Below, piece by piece: positions 33,821 to 43,228 of a stretch of DNA of 64,000 bases (positions are counted from its first letter, which is position 1; every line of letters begins with the position of its first letter). The stretch comes from Solirubrobacteraceae bacterium (GTDB taxonomy: Bacteria > Actinomycetota > Thermoleophilia > Solirubrobacterales > Solirubrobacteraceae): NCBI GenBank assembly GCA_025449845.1, contig JANWIP010000031.1:62001-126000 (forward strand), read 5' to 3'. Below the pieces are notes generated by a model. That model was given only the letters and a program-made list of their open reading frames with translations. It ran no database searches and was not told where the DNA came from. Both the position numbers and the translations under genes were made by a program.

Positions 33821-34471
33821 ATGTCTACACCCGAGTTGAGGGACGATCCGTCAGCCTCTGCAGCTCCGCTGCCGAGCTGGACGTTCGAGCCCGGCCACAC
33901 CGAGGCGGGCTTCCGTGCACGCCACATGATGGTGACCTGGGTGCATGGCCTGTTCAAGGACGTGCACGGCAAGCTCTATCTGGACTGGGAGCGACCGCTT
34001 GAGGCGAGCTTCTCGGGAGCGATCGATGCCACCAAGCTATGGACCGGCGAGCCCGATCGCGATGCCCACCTCCGCAGCGCGGACTTCTTCGACGTCGAGC
34101 ACCATCCGAAGATCGCCTTCACAGGTGGCTTGACTGAGCGGACCGGCGACAATGCCTTCAAGGCGCTTGCGAACCTCACCATTCGCGGCGTCACGCGCCA
34201 GGTACCAATGGACGTCAACTATCTGGGTCAGTGGAAGACACCCTTCTGGGTAGGAGATGAGAACAAGGGGCTGCTGACCCGCATCGGCTTTGAGGCCAAG
34301 ACCCGTATCAACCGCCACGACTTCGGCGTCTCCTGGCAGGACAACATCCCAGGCGGAGGTGTGGTCGTCAGCAATGAGATCGAGGTCACGCTCGACATCG
34401 AGGCGCTCCTTGACGCGGACTTGCGCGCGACCGGGGCCATCGAGTACTACCGGGCCGACAATCCTGAGTGA
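33821..34471 (+). CDS. YceI-family lipid-binding protein
   Basis: 216 residues from the ATG at 33821, behind AGGAGAAAG. It carries the YceI features WTFEPGHTEAGFRARHMM, SADFFDVEHHPKIAF, LTIRGVTRQV and FEAKTRINRHDFGVSW. YceI proteins form a lipocalin-like barrel binding isoprenoid or amide lipids. There is no signal peptide, so this copy is cytoplasmic, unlike the E. coli periplasmic protein. It precedes an MmpL exporter by 105 bp, suggesting a lipid-related pair (inference). Confidence 0.88.
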   Translation: MSTPELRDDPSASAAPLPSWTFEPGHTEAGFRARHMMVTWVHGLFKDVHGKLYLDWERPLEASFSGAIDATKLWTGEPDRDAHLRSADFFDVEHHPKIAFTGGLTERTGDNAFKALANLTIRGVTRQVPMDVNYLGQWKTPFWVGDENKGLLTRIGFEAKTRINRHDFGVSWQDNIPGGGVVVSNEIEVTLDIEALLDADLRATGAIEYYRADNPE

Positions 34472-34576
34472 TCGAGCCGCCGTCTCATGTGCGGCGATGA
34501 GTTTCACGCCGAGGAGCGGTCTTAGGCATAGTTCATGTTCATCAGGCGCCGGCCCGCAGGCGTAGAAAGGAATCAA

Positions 34577-36730
34577 ATGGCACCCCTCACCCGCTGGGTC
34601 TTGGCCCACAAGCGCATCGTCGTCATCTTCTGGCTCCTCCTGACTCTGGTCGGCATAGCCTCGGCCAGCTCGGCGACTAAATCGCTGAAGCAGAAGTTCT
34701 CGGTGCCCGGCAAGGAAGGCTGGGTCGTCAACCAGCAGATCGTCCGTGATTTTCACGGCACTGGTGGCAACAGCGCTCCGCTGCTGCCCGTCGTGACACT
34801 GCCCGCCGGGCAGTCCGTGGGCTCCCCCGCGGTGCAGGGCCAGCTGCGCGCCTTGGAAGCACGCATCGAGCACACGCTGCCCGGCACGCGCCTGGCGGGA
34901 TACGCCAGCACGCATAACACGGCCTTCGTCTCCAAGGACGGGCACACGACCTTCTTGGTCGCCTACCCTCCGCCGGACCCCAATCAGCCCTTCGGCGATA
35001 ACCCAGAAGCGGCCAAGAAGGCGACCGCGGTGCTTGCCGGCGCAACCGTGGCAGGCGCTCCGGTGCACCTGACCGGCTTCGACGCTCTCTCCGTCCAGAG
35101 CGGCGGAGGCAACGGCCCCGGCGTGCTGGTAGAGGCCCTGCTGGGTGGTTTGGGCGCCCTGCTGGTGCTTGCCTTCGTGTTCGGCTCGTTCCTGGCGATC
35201 GTGCCGATCATGATGGCGATCGTCTCGATCCTCACCACGTTCCTGGTGGTCTGGGGCCTGACGACGGTCACCGAAGTCTCCCCCATCGTGCAGTTCCTGA
35301 TCGCGCTGATCGGACTGGGCGTGTCGATCGACTATGCCCTGCTGGTCGTCGTCCGCTGGCGCGAGGAGCGCGCTCACGGCCTGGAGGGCGATGCAGCGGT
35401 GCAGCGGGCAATGGAAACCGCCGGTCGCGCCGTGGTGTTCAGCGGCTCCACGGTGGCCATTGGCCTGCTCGCCCTTGTCGCCCTACCTCTCCCTTTTTTG
35501 CGTTCGGTCGGCTACGGGGGCATGCTCATTCCGCTGATCAGCGTGGTCGTCGCCACTACGCTGTTGCCGGTCATCCTCAGCAAGTTCGGGCCGCGGCTCG
35601 ACTGGCCCCATGTGCGCAACGACGACAAGGCCAGCAGCTCCTGGACCAGCTGGGCACAGCTCGTCGTACGTCGCCGCTGGCTTGCCGCGATCGGTGCGGC
35701 AGCGATTTTGGCAGCGCTCGTGCTCGCCGCCACGAACCTGCAGCCGGGGCTTCCCAACGTGAATACGATCGCCAAGCAGGGCGATGCCAAGCAGGGACTG
35801 CTCGCGCTGGAGGCTTCGGGAATCGGCTCGGGTGCGCTGCTGCCAAACGAGGCGCTCGTCGAAGGCTCCACGTCTCCAGAACAGGTGGCCCGGGCGCTGG
35901 CTGCCGTCCATGGGGTGCACGGCGCGGTTGCGCCCGACTCACCGCAGTGGCGCCACGAAGGGGCCGCGGTGGTCGACGCCTTCTCGGTCCCCGATGGCTC
36001 CTCTGGCGCTGGCCGGGAAACGCTCGATCAGGTGCGCACGGCCGCACACTCCACCGGATCGGAAGTACGGCTCGGTGGGCTGGCCGCCCAGAACGAGGAC
36101 TTCATCGAAGCTGTCTACGGCAATTTCCCCCTGATGATCGCCTTGATCGCGATCATCACCTTCGTGCTACTCGCCCGTGCTTTCCGCTCCTTGCTCCTGC
36201 CGCTGAAGGCTGTGGTGCTCAACATCATCAGCGTCGCCGCGGCCTGGGGCGTGCTTGAGCTGGTCTGGCAGCGTGGCTATGGCTCGAGCCTCATCTGGGG
36301 TATCTCCGCCACCGGCTCTGTGACCGCCTGGATACCGCTGATGGTGTTCGCCTTCCTGTTTGGGCTCTCAATGGACTATGAGGTGTTCATCCTCTCGCGC
36401 ATGCGCGAGGAGTACGACGCCACCGGCTCCACTGACACCGCGGTGGTGCGCGGCATCGGGCGCACCGGGCGCCTGGTCACGAGCGCCGCGCTGATCCTCT
36501 TCCTGGCATTTGTGTCGCTGGCCTCCGGGCCTGAGACCGAAATCAAGGTGCTCGCAACCGGCCTGGCAGCAGGCATCCTGCTGGACGCCACCGTGATTCG
36601 GGCGCTGCTGGTGCCCGCCGTGATCTCGCTGTTCGGGCGCTGGAATTGGTGGCTGCCGCGTTTGCCCGCGCGGATACTGCGCGTAGAGCCTTCGCTGCCG
36701 CCGCGAGTCGCCCCCAGCGAGACCTCCTGA
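34577..36730 (+). CDS. MmpL-family RND transporter
   Basis: 717 residues from the ATG at 34577, behind AAAGGA. It begins with a membrane helix (RIVVIFWLLLTLVGIASA), then an external domain. A six-helix SSD-like bundle follows (from about residue 185), then a second external domain and a second bundle containing GLSMDYEVFILSRMREEYD, the MmpL proton-relay signature. Two repeats of about 360 residues with about 12 helices fit the family. Such proteins export lipids, siderophores or drugs using the proton gradient. The cargo is unknown. Confidence 0.88.
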   Translation: MAPLTRWVLAHKRIVVIFWLLLTLVGIASASSATKSLKQKFSVPGKEGWVVNQQIVRDFHGTGGNSAPLLPVVTLPAGQSVGSPAVQGQLRALEARIEHTLPGTRLAGYASTHNTAFVSKDGHTTFLVAYPPPDPNQPFGDNPEAAKKATAVLAGATVAGAPVHLTGFDALSVQSGGGNGPGVLVEALLGGLGALLVLAFVFGSFLAIVPIMMAIVSILTTFLVVWGLTTVTEVSPIVQFLIALIGLGVSIDYALLVVVRWREERAHGLEGDAAVQRAMETAGRAVVFSGSTVAIGLLALVALPLPFLRSVGYGGMLIPLISVVVATTLLPVILSKFGPRLDWPHVRNDDKASSSWTSWAQLVVRRRWLAAIGAAAILAALVLAATNLQPGLPNVNTIAKQGDAKQGLLALEASGIGSGALLPNEALVEGSTSPEQVARALAAVHGVHGAVAPDSPQWRHEGAAVVDAFSVPDGSSGAGRETLDQVRTAAHSTGSEVRLGGLAAQNEDFIEAVYGNFPLMIALIAIITFVLLARAFRSLLLPLKAVVLNIISVAAAWGVLELVWQRGYGSSLIWGISATGSVTAWIPLMVFAFLFGLSMDYEVFILSRMREEYDATGSTDTAVVRGIGRTGRLVTSAALILFLAFVSLASGPETEIKVLATGLAAGILLDATVIRALLVPAVISLFGRWNWWLPRLPARILRVEPSLPPRVAPSETS

Positions 36731-36810
36731 TCGGGGCCATCGATTGATCGCAAGTGGGCGACGGCGGCATCGGCCTACACCCCGATGCCGCCGCTCCCGC
36801 TGCTTCTTAG

Positions 36811-39084
36811 TCAGTGCTTCACATTGACGGTCAGCGCAGCCGAGCCGGCGCCCGCACGGCCGCTCTCGCCAGCCCACTGGGCCACGAACACAGCGCTTGC
36901 GTGGATACGAAAGCGGGTCGAGAACGATCCGCCGTTGGCGCCGACGATGGCTGTGTGACTGCTCCACGAGCCGCCGCTGAGGGCGCGAACGCCGATCACA
37001 ACCTGCTCACCGCCCACAGCACCGCTGAGCCGGCCTGAGATGGTCACCATGCTGCGTGCCTTCTTCAATTTCTTCTTCGTAAAACTCCCTGGGCCGGCCT
37101 TGATCGACAGCGTCGAGGGCGTCCCAGCCACACCGCCGCTGCTCGTGAAGAAGAGCTGGCTGGATGCCGGGCGACCTCCTGGCGTGGGTTCGCCGAGGGC
37201 CGACTGGAGCAGTGCATATGCCTGAGTCGGGCCGACCGCGAGCAGCCCGAGGATGCTCCCGCGCGAGATCGCCTGGGGAACCCAGGTCCGGCCAGTATTC
37301 GCGGTATGCAGGACGTACGCATCGCTGGAGTCCCCGCCGAATCCGTTCACACGCAGATAGCCGCTCGCGGGCGAGCCGAAGGTCAGATCGGCAAGCTGGG
37401 AGGAGCCGATGGCCAGTGACTCCCGCCACGAGCGCCCTCCATTGGAGGTAGCCCACAGGCGCCCGGTGCTATCGAGCAGATAGCCAGCCGTAGCGCTCGG
37501 AAATGACGCCTGCGCGATGCGGGTTTTCTTGCTCGGGAGTTTGATCGCCCGCCACGACTTGCCAGCGTTGCCAGATACCAGCAGTGAGCGGCCGCGGGTT
37601 CCCCATACGAAGATCGCGCTTCCGATCGCCTGTCCGGCATTCAGCGAAGCGTGCGCCGCAGGGCCGCTTGACACCGATTGAAAAGGACCACCGGCGATTG
37701 CCACCTTGACTCCGGTGGGTCCCACCAGCGCGACGGTACGGCCATTTGCGAGCGCCAGCACGGCGCGTGCCGGTGGGCCGGCTCCCGGGCTCAGCGTCTG
37801 CCAACTGGCGCCACCGTTGGCGGTACTGAACAGTCCCCCAGCGGCGTCAAGCGCGTAGCCGACGCTGGCACTGGGCCAGGATGTATCGACCACGGCGGCC
37901 GACGTCGGTACGGAGGCGATCTGCCATCCAGCCCCGCCGTTGATCGTGAAGGCGATCTGCCCATTGACTCCCGAGGCGAAGGCCGACTGCGCATTAGATC
38001 CCGCCCGCAGGGAGCTGAAGCTGCCGCCGATGCCGCCTCCGACCGGGGAGTAGTTGACGCCGGCGTCGTCGGAGAGCACCGTCTGCCCAGCAGCGCCCAC
38101 CGCGACCGCCCGCGTGGAGTTGAAGAAGGCAGCGTCTGCCAGTGGCACGCTCGAAGCGGTGATCGTGGTCGCTGTCTGCCCACCGTCGGTGGTGCGCAGG
38201 AGCGTGCCGCTCGAGGTCGCGATCAGGCAGGTGCTCGCCGTCGTGCAATGGATCGAGTTCAGGGTCGTCCCGCCGCCTATCGGCTGCTTGGTGAACGTGC
38301 TCCCGCCATCGGTGCTCAGCAGCAGCGTCCCGGGACCAACTCCGTAGATCGTGTTGGCGTCGAACCGATAGAGCTTGGTGATGCCGCCCTGGATCGTGCC
38401 CGCGGGCTTCCAGGAAACCCCGCCATCGGTCGTTGAGAACTCCTGATTGGCGCTGCCCGAGCCGCCCACGAAGGCAATGCCGGTGCTCGCGCCGGTAAAC
38501 AGCAGATCCGCCGGAACGGCGCCTCCCCCGGTGGCACTTGCCGGGGTGCCCGGGATCGCGGTCTGCTTGGAGAAGGTCTTACCGCCATCGCCGGTGCGCA
38601 GAACCGAGCCGTCGCGTAGCAGCAGATAGCCGGTTTCGCCATTGACGAAGTAGAAGGACTGCACCGGATTGGGGCAGCCGTTCTGAGCCAGGATGAAGAG
38701 TGGCAGGAAGGTGGCGCCGCCGTCGCTTGAGCGTCGCAGCACGCAGCCGTTGCCGCCGAGAATGACGACATTGTTGGGATCGATGATCTGAAGCTTGGTC
38801 AGATCGGCTGAGGTGCCGGTGGCCAGGCCGCTCCAGGTGCTTCCGCCATCGTTTGTGCGCAATGCGGTGCCAGCTGCACCCACGGCGTAGCCGACCCCTT
38901 CATGGAAGTCGAGCGCGCTGAGAGCGTTGCCCTGCGGCGTCGGGTTTCCCCAACTCCAGCCCGAACGGGCCACCTGTACGGATGACCCCATGGCGACCGC
39001 TGTGGTCACTGCAAGCAGCGCAATGACCAGCAGGGGTGCGAAAGCCAGCGCGGCGACACGTCCAATGGCGGTTCCAACCTTCAT
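36811..39084 (-). CDS. Secreted YCF48/BNR-like beta-propeller protein
   Basis: 757 residues from the ATG at 39084, which gives a signal sequence (APLLVIALLAVTTAVAMG). About eleven repeats carry the (D/N)GG-x-(T/S)-(W/F) turn, among them NDGGSTWSG, TTDGGVSWKP, NGGASWQTL and NTGRTWVPQ. This is the pattern of YCF48/sialidase-type propellers. A basic linker (SFTKKKLKKARSM) precedes a C-terminal Ig-like beta domain. It should be exported and possibly cell-attached; the ligand is unknown. It is divergent from the ABC transporter operon (158 bp). Confidence 0.78.
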   Translation of the reverse strand: MKVGTAIGRVAALAFAPLLVIALLAVTTAVAMGSSVQVARSGWSWGNPTPQGNALSALDFHEGVGYAVGAAGTALRTNDGGSTWSGLATGTSADLTKLQIIDPNNVVILGGNGCVLRRSSDGGATFLPLFILAQNGCPNPVQSFYFVNGETGYLLLRDGSVLRTGDGGKTFSKQTAIPGTPASATGGGAVPADLLFTGASTGIAFVGGSGSANQEFSTTDGGVSWKPAGTIQGGITKLYRFDANTIYGVGPGTLLLSTDGGSTFTKQPIGGGTTLNSIHCTTASTCLIATSSGTLLRTTDGGQTATTITASSVPLADAAFFNSTRAVAVGAAGQTVLSDDAGVNYSPVGGGIGGSFSSLRAGSNAQSAFASGVNGQIAFTINGGAGWQIASVPTSAAVVDTSWPSASVGYALDAAGGLFSTANGGASWQTLSPGAGPPARAVLALANGRTVALVGPTGVKVAIAGGPFQSVSSGPAAHASLNAGQAIGSAIFVWGTRGRSLLVSGNAGKSWRAIKLPSKKTRIAQASFPSATAGYLLDSTGRLWATSNGGRSWRESLAIGSSQLADLTFGSPASGYLRVNGFGGDSSDAYVLHTANTGRTWVPQAISRGSILGLLAVGPTQAYALLQSALGEPTPGGRPASSQLFFTSSGGVAGTPSTLSIKAGPGSFTKKKLKKARSMVTISGRLSGAVGGEQVVIGVRALSGGSWSSHTAIVGANGGSFSTRFRIHASAVFVAQWAGESGRAGAGSAALTVNVKH

Positions 39085-39242
39085 CCTCGGCCCCTCTGTT
39101 TGAAGTTTGTCGTTGGGCCAAACACCACATAAAGCCCGATGATGCGCTGTAGACAAAAATGTTCGCATTTCGATAGGTCGTCTTTTGGTGGTGCTGCCTG
39201 GACGTGATGGTGGACGGGGAGCGGCTATAACGTCCAAACGAC

Positions 39243-40247
39243 ATGGGCGAGCACGGCAACGGCATCGAAGTCGAGGGTCTGATCAGAGACTTCAAGGGCG
39301 GCGTACGCGCGGTCGATGGCATCGACCTGCGAGTCGCGCCAGGCGAGATCTACGGCTTCCTGGGTCCTAACGGGGCGGGCAAGTCGACCACCCTGCTGAT
39401 ACTCACCACGCTGCTGCCCCCTACAGCAGGCAGCGCCCGGGTGGCGGGATTGGATGTCGTCAGTCGGGGCGCCGAGGTGCGGCGCGCGATCGGAGCCTCG
39501 CTGCAGGAGTCCGCCCTGGATCCCTTTCTGACCGGGCGCGAGCACATGCGCCTGCAGAGCTCTCTGCACGGCCTGGCCAAGACCGAGCGCGCCGCGCGCG
39601 GGCAGGAGCTGCTGGATCGGGTCGGGCTCAGCGACGCCGCCGACCGCAAGGTCGGTGGCTACTCGGGCGGCATGAAGCGCCGCCTGGACCTTGCCCTGGC
39701 ACTTGTGCACCGACCGCGGCTGCTGTTCTTGGACGAGCCGACCACCGGCCTTGACCCGCAGAGCCGTGCCGCGCTGTGGGATGAGGTGCGGCGACTGGCA
39801 GACGACGGTGTCACGGTCTTTCTGACCACTCAGTACCTGGAGGAGGCCGACGTGCTGGCCAATCGCGTGGGCATCATCGACCGCGGCAAGATCGTGGCCG
39901 AGGGCACGCCAGCTGAACTGAAGGCCGGCATCGGCCGCCCGAGCGTCGAGGCCATCCCCCACGATCCCAGCGATCGTGAGCGTCTGGCGACGGTGCTGCA
40001 CCGCTTCGGCGAGGAAGCAGCCGCCTCCAGCAATGGCGTGGCGGTGAGGCTGCCCGAGGGCGCCGCAGACCTGGCTGAGGTCGTGCGCGCGCTTGACGCC
40101 GAGGGACTGCGCGTGGCCGACCTGCGCCTGCACTCCCCCACGCTGGACGACGTCTTCCTGGCCAAGACGGGTCGCTCGCTGGAGGGCGCCGCCGACAGCG
40201 CGGAGGACGAGCACGAGGACGCCCCCGCCGAGCCTGTCTCCGCGTGA
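39243..40247 (+). CDS. ABC transporter ATP-binding protein (DrrA-like)
   Basis: 334 residues. Walker A GPNGAGKSTT, Q-loop in ASLQESALDP, signature YSGGMKRRLDLA, Walker B LLFLDEPTTGLDP and the H-loop region LTTQYLEEAD are intact. The C-terminal 100 residues form the extra domain of DrrA-type exporters. A TATAAC lies 11 bp before the ATG with no ribosome-binding site, so the mRNA may be nearly leaderless. Two permease genes follow with four-base overlaps, making a complete exporter whose substrate (lipid, drug or glycan) is unknown. Confidence 0.93.
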   Translation: MGEHGNGIEVEGLIRDFKGGVRAVDGIDLRVAPGEIYGFLGPNGAGKSTTLLILTTLLPPTAGSARVAGLDVVSRGAEVRRAIGASLQESALDPFLTGREHMRLQSSLHGLAKTERAARGQELLDRVGLSDAADRKVGGYSGGMKRRLDLALALVHRPRLLFLDEPTTGLDPQSRAALWDEVRRLADDGVTVFLTTQYLEEADVLANRVGIIDRGKIVAEGTPAELKAGIGRPSVEAIPHDPSDRERLATVLHRFGEEAAASSNGVAVRLPEGAADLAEVVRALDAEGLRVADLRLHSPTLDDVFLAKTGRSLEGAADSAEDEHEDAPAEPVSA

Positions 40248-41023
40248 ACGCCGTCCTGTTCACCCAGATCGGTGTCCTGGCTCGGCGCGCGATGCTCAAG
40301 ACCCTGCGTCAGCCCTTCCAGATCTTTCCGATCATCTTCTTCCCCGTGATCCTCCTGGCCGTCAACGCGAGCGGCCTGCGCGCGGTCACGCGTCTACCCG
40401 GATTTCCGACGCACTCCTATGTGTCCTTCGCCATCGCCGTGGCGTTCGTGCAGGGCGCGATGTTCTCGCTCATCAATATCGGCACCAACCTCGCCGAGGA
40501 CATCGAGAGCGGCTTCTTCAACCGCCTCGCGCTCACGCCCCTGCGACGGATCTCGCTGATCGGGGGGCTGCTGGTGGGAGTGGCGGCGCTCGGTGCGATG
40601 CAGTCGGTGGTCTACATCCTCGTCGGCCTGCTGGCGGGCGCGCATCTGCAGGCAGGCTTCGCGGGGGCGCTCGTAGTGGTCCTCCTGGGCTCGCTCGCCG
40701 CCACGGGCTTCGGCGCCTGGGGCTGCGTGGCCGCGCTGCGCACCGGCTCGGGCGAGGCGGTGCAGGGCCTCTTTCCCCTGTTCTTCGTCTTCATCTTCCT
40801 CTCCTCCAGCAGCCTCCCCCGCCAGCTGCTGAGGACCGGCTGGTTTCACACCGTCGCGACCTGGAACCCGATCTCCTATCTGATCGAGGGCTTTCGCAGC
40901 CTGTTCATCTTCGGCTGGGATGGCACCGCGCTGCTGCGGGGCTTCGCAGTCGCGATCGGCATTTTGATACTCGGCCTGGCCGGCATCACGGCAGCCATGC
41001 GTACGAGGCTTCAGCGCACATGA
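40244..41023 (+). CDS. ABC-2 type permease
   Basis: 259 residues from a GTG overlapping the preceding stop. Six hydrophobic segments are seen, with the ABC-2 features DIESGFFNRLALTPLRR after helix 2 and FHTVATWNPISYLIEGFRSL before the last helix. It pairs with the ATPase upstream and with the next permease, giving a heterodimeric membrane part. Confidence 0.9.
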   Translation: MNAVLFTQIGVLARRAMLKTLRQPFQIFPIIFFPVILLAVNASGLRAVTRLPGFPTHSYVSFAIAVAFVQGAMFSLINIGTNLAEDIESGFFNRLALTPLRRISLIGGLLVGVAALGAMQSVVYILVGLLAGAHLQAGFAGALVVVLLGSLAATGFGAWGCVAALRTGSGEAVQGLFPLFFVFIFLSSSSLPRQLLRTGWFHTVATWNPISYLIEGFRSLFIFGWDGTALLRGFAVAIGILILGLAGITAAMRTRLQRT

Positions 41024-41841
41024 GCGCCTCCGGCCAGCGTGCGCGCAGCGGCTCCAGCCAGCGCGCGCGCAGCGGCGGCATCTGGAGAGTCGCGTTGGCG
41101 ATTGCCTGGCGTGGCATTCACACCTATCTGCGCAGGCCCGATCTATTCGTTCCCTCGCTGATCTTTCCGCTCGTCTTCTTCGCAAGCTTCGCCGGTGGTC
41201 TCTCGGCCGTCGGCTCGATCCCTGGATTTCACTTCCCCGCCGGTTACACCGCCTTCCAGTTCGTGTTCATCCTGATTCAGTCCGCCATGTTCGGCGGCCT
41301 GTTCACCGGCTTCACCCTCGCCTTTGACTTCGAGAGCGGCTTTGCCAAGCGCCTGATGCTTGCGGCCAGCGATCGCCGCGGAATTGCTCTTGGCTATGCG
41401 CTGGTGGCGCTCACCCGCGCGGTCATCACGCTCGCCTTCGTCACCGCGGTGGCGTTGATCTCGGGTATGCACATCACCGGCGATGGCATCGACGTGTTCG
41501 GCCTCTACACCCTGGCGCTGCTGCTTACGCTCGTGGGCTACGGCTGGGCCGCAGGCATCGCTTTCCGCTTCCGCTCAATCCAGGCCGGTCCGCTGATGCA
41601 GACGCCGATCTTCTTGATCCTCTTCCTTGCGCCCGTCTATGTACCGCTCGGTCTGCTCAGCGGTTGGATCCATGCTGTCGCCAGCGTCAATCCCGCCACC
41701 GCCTTCCTCGATGGCGGACGCGGCCTGATCTCTGGTGTGCACGACCACACCGCGCTGGCCTTTGCCTGCGCATTGGCCTTGGTCCTGCTGTTCGGCGTCT
41801 GGACGTTGAGCGGCCTGCGCAACGCGGAGCGCTCTGTGTAG
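41020..41841 (+). CDS. ABC-2 type permease, second subunit
   Basis: 273 residues from the ATG at 41020, overlapping the first permease stop (ATGA). The first 20 residues are a short SGQRARSG/SSQRARSG repeat rich in Arg and Ser, before six membrane segments. FDFESGFAKRLMLAASDRRG and HAVASVNPATAFLDGGRGL are the ABC-2 signatures. The stop codon lies in the first copy of a 27-bp tandem repeat. Confidence 0.9.
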   Translation: MSASGQRARSGSSQRARSGGIWRVALAIAWRGIHTYLRRPDLFVPSLIFPLVFFASFAGGLSAVGSIPGFHFPAGYTAFQFVFILIQSAMFGGLFTGFTLAFDFESGFAKRLMLAASDRRGIALGYALVALTRAVITLAFVTAVALISGMHITGDGIDVFGLYTLALLLTLVGYGWAAGIAFRFRSIQAGPLMQTPIFLILFLAPVYVPLGLLSGWIHAVASVNPATAFLDGGRGLISGVHDHTALAFACALALVLLFGVWTLSGLRNAERSV

Positions 41842-41880
41842 GCGAGCGGCGTCGAGCGCTCTGTGAAAGCGAGCGGCGCA
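41827..41880 (+). repeat. 27-bp imperfect tandem duplication across a stop codon
   Basis: Units 41827-41853 and 41854-41880 both start GAGCGCTCTGTG and share GCGAGCGGCG, differing at about four positions. The first contains the permease TAG stop; the second has AAA at that place. Confidence 0.8.
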
Positions 41881-41889
41881 GAGTGCTAT

Positions 41890-41909
41890 TGTTAACCTTA
41901 TGGCTAACA
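41890..41909 (+). promoter_or_regulatory. ArsR-type operator overlapping its own start codon
   Basis: TGTTAACC-TTAT-GGCTAACA is a 20-bp dyad with one mismatch; the ATG (41900-41902) lies at its centre. TATTGT just upstream is a possible -10 and no ribosome-binding site is seen, so the mRNA is probably leaderless and repressed by its product. Confidence 0.6.
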
Positions 41910-42253
41910 ATGCGCTGCTCGACCGATCTTTCGCGGCTTGCTCACATCCGATTCGGCGCAGCATCCTGGAGCGGCTGGCTCAGGGCGAGATGACCGTGGG
42001 ACAGGCAACGCGCGATTTTGGCGTGTCCAAGCCCGCGATCAGCAAACACCTCAAGGTGCTTGAGGAGGCCGGGGCGATCGTGCGCGTCATCGATGGTCGC
42101 ACCCACCGTCTGCAGCTCCAGGAGCGCTCGCTGGATGACGCCTATTCCTGGCTGACCCAACAGCGCGAGCTGTGGGAGCGCAAGCTGGACACGGTCGAGC
42201 GCTACTTGCGTGAGCAGCGCGAAATAAAACCCCCCCCAAAGGAGCCAAAGTGA
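41900..42253 (+). CDS. ArsR-family winged-helix repressor
   Basis: 117 residues. A compact ArsR fold: CSHPIRRSILERLAQGEMTV, recognition helix VSKPAISKHLKVLEEAGAI, wing DGRTHRLQL, and a C-terminal dimer helix. No metal-binding cysteine pair is present in the recognition helix, so it belongs to the metal-free group usually found before SRPBCC genes. The next gene overlaps its stop by four bases. Confidence 0.9.
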   Translation: MANNALLDRSFAACSHPIRRSILERLAQGEMTVGQATRDFGVSKPAISKHLKVLEEAGAIVRVIDGRTHRLQLQERSLDDAYSWLTQQRELWERKLDTVERYLREQREIKPPPKEPK

Positions 42254-42723
42254 GCGAGCTGACTGCCACAGACCTGCGGCTGGAGCGCACTATCGACGCG
42301 TCGCCCGAGGAAGCCTTCGACGCGTGGACCAATCCCGAGGTATTGCGGCGCTGGTGGGCCGCGGACCCGACCTGGGTGACCCCTGTGGTCGAGGTCGATC
42401 TGCGCGTCGGCGGCCGCTACCGTCTCTCGATGGAAGACCCCGCGAACGGCACCACCCACACCGTCGGTGGCGAATACCGAGAGGTGCGGCGGCCCGAGCG
42501 GCTCGTCTACAGCTGGAGCTGGGAGCGCAGCGACGGACAGCCCGATCACACAAGCACGGTGACCGTCGAATTCCTCGGCGAAGGCGAACGCACCACGATC
42601 GTGCTGGAGCACACGGACCTTGCATCCTCGGAGTCCCGTGATGGCCACCGCAAAGGCTGGCTCGCGTGCTTCGACAATCTTCAGGCCCGCGGCATCTTCG
42701 CCCGCGCCCTGGAGTCCCAGTAG
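42250..42723 (+). CDS. SRPBCC/AHSA1-domain protein
   Basis: 157 residues from a GTG overlapping the ArsR stop. It has the AHSA1 N-terminus RTIDASPEEAFDAWTNPEVLRRWW, the GGRYRLSMEDP and PERLVYSWSWE strands, and a C-terminal helix with GWLACFDNL. This START-like fold binds hydrophobic ligands. ArsR plus SRPBCC operons are very common in actinobacteria but their ligands are generally unknown. Confidence 0.9.
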   Translation: MSELTATDLRLERTIDASPEEAFDAWTNPEVLRRWWAADPTWVTPVVEVDLRVGGRYRLSMEDPANGTTHTVGGEYREVRRPERLVYSWSWERSDGQPDHTSTVTVEFLGEGERTTIVLEHTDLASSESRDGHRKGWLACFDNLQARGIFARALESQ

Positions 42724-42798
42724 GCGTCGCTACCGGCGGCGCTTATCGCCACACCGTTCCCTGAAGACCCAAAACACCAACCAGAGGAGAAGCAACAG

Positions 42799-43107
42799 AT
42801 GGCCAATTACGTGCTGGCATACAAGGGCGGATCGATGGCTGCCACCGAGGCCGAGCGGGAAGCCGCGATGGCGGCCTGGGGCAGCTGGTTTGGCACCCTC
42901 GGCCAGGCCGTCGTGGACGCCGGCAACCCGTTCGGCGCCTCCACTTCGGTGGGTGCCAACGGCAGCAGCGGCAGCCAGGGCAACCTGACCGGCTACTCGG
43001 TCCTTGCCGCTGATGATCTCGCCGCCGCGGCCGAGCTCGCCAAGGGTTGCCCCGTCCTTGCCAACGGCGGCAGCGTCGAGGTATACGAGACCATTCAGGT
43101 CATGTAG
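42799..43107 (+). CDS. YCII-like dimeric alpha/beta barrel protein
   Basis: 102 residues, start behind AGAGGAGAAG. YVLAYKGGSM, AAMAAWGSWFGTLG and a C-terminal strand ending VEVYETIQVM match the YCII/DGPF pattern, though without clear catalytic residues. It is 75 bp after the SRPBCC gene and probably in the same regulon; DGPF/YCII and SRPBCC genes often travel together. Confidence 0.75.
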   Translation: MANYVLAYKGGSMAATEAEREAAMAAWGSWFGTLGQAVVDAGNPFGASTSVGANGSSGSQGNLTGYSVLAADDLAAAAELAKGCPVLANGGSVEVYETIQVM

Positions 43108-43228
43108 TGCAGCGCCAAGCCCGCCAAACGAGCGGGACCAACTTGGCGAGCGAAGCATGAGAGAGCTTTCCCGCGGCGGCAATCTGACTGAAGACTGCCC
43201 CGCGGGGAGTAATCTCGCTGGCAGACGT

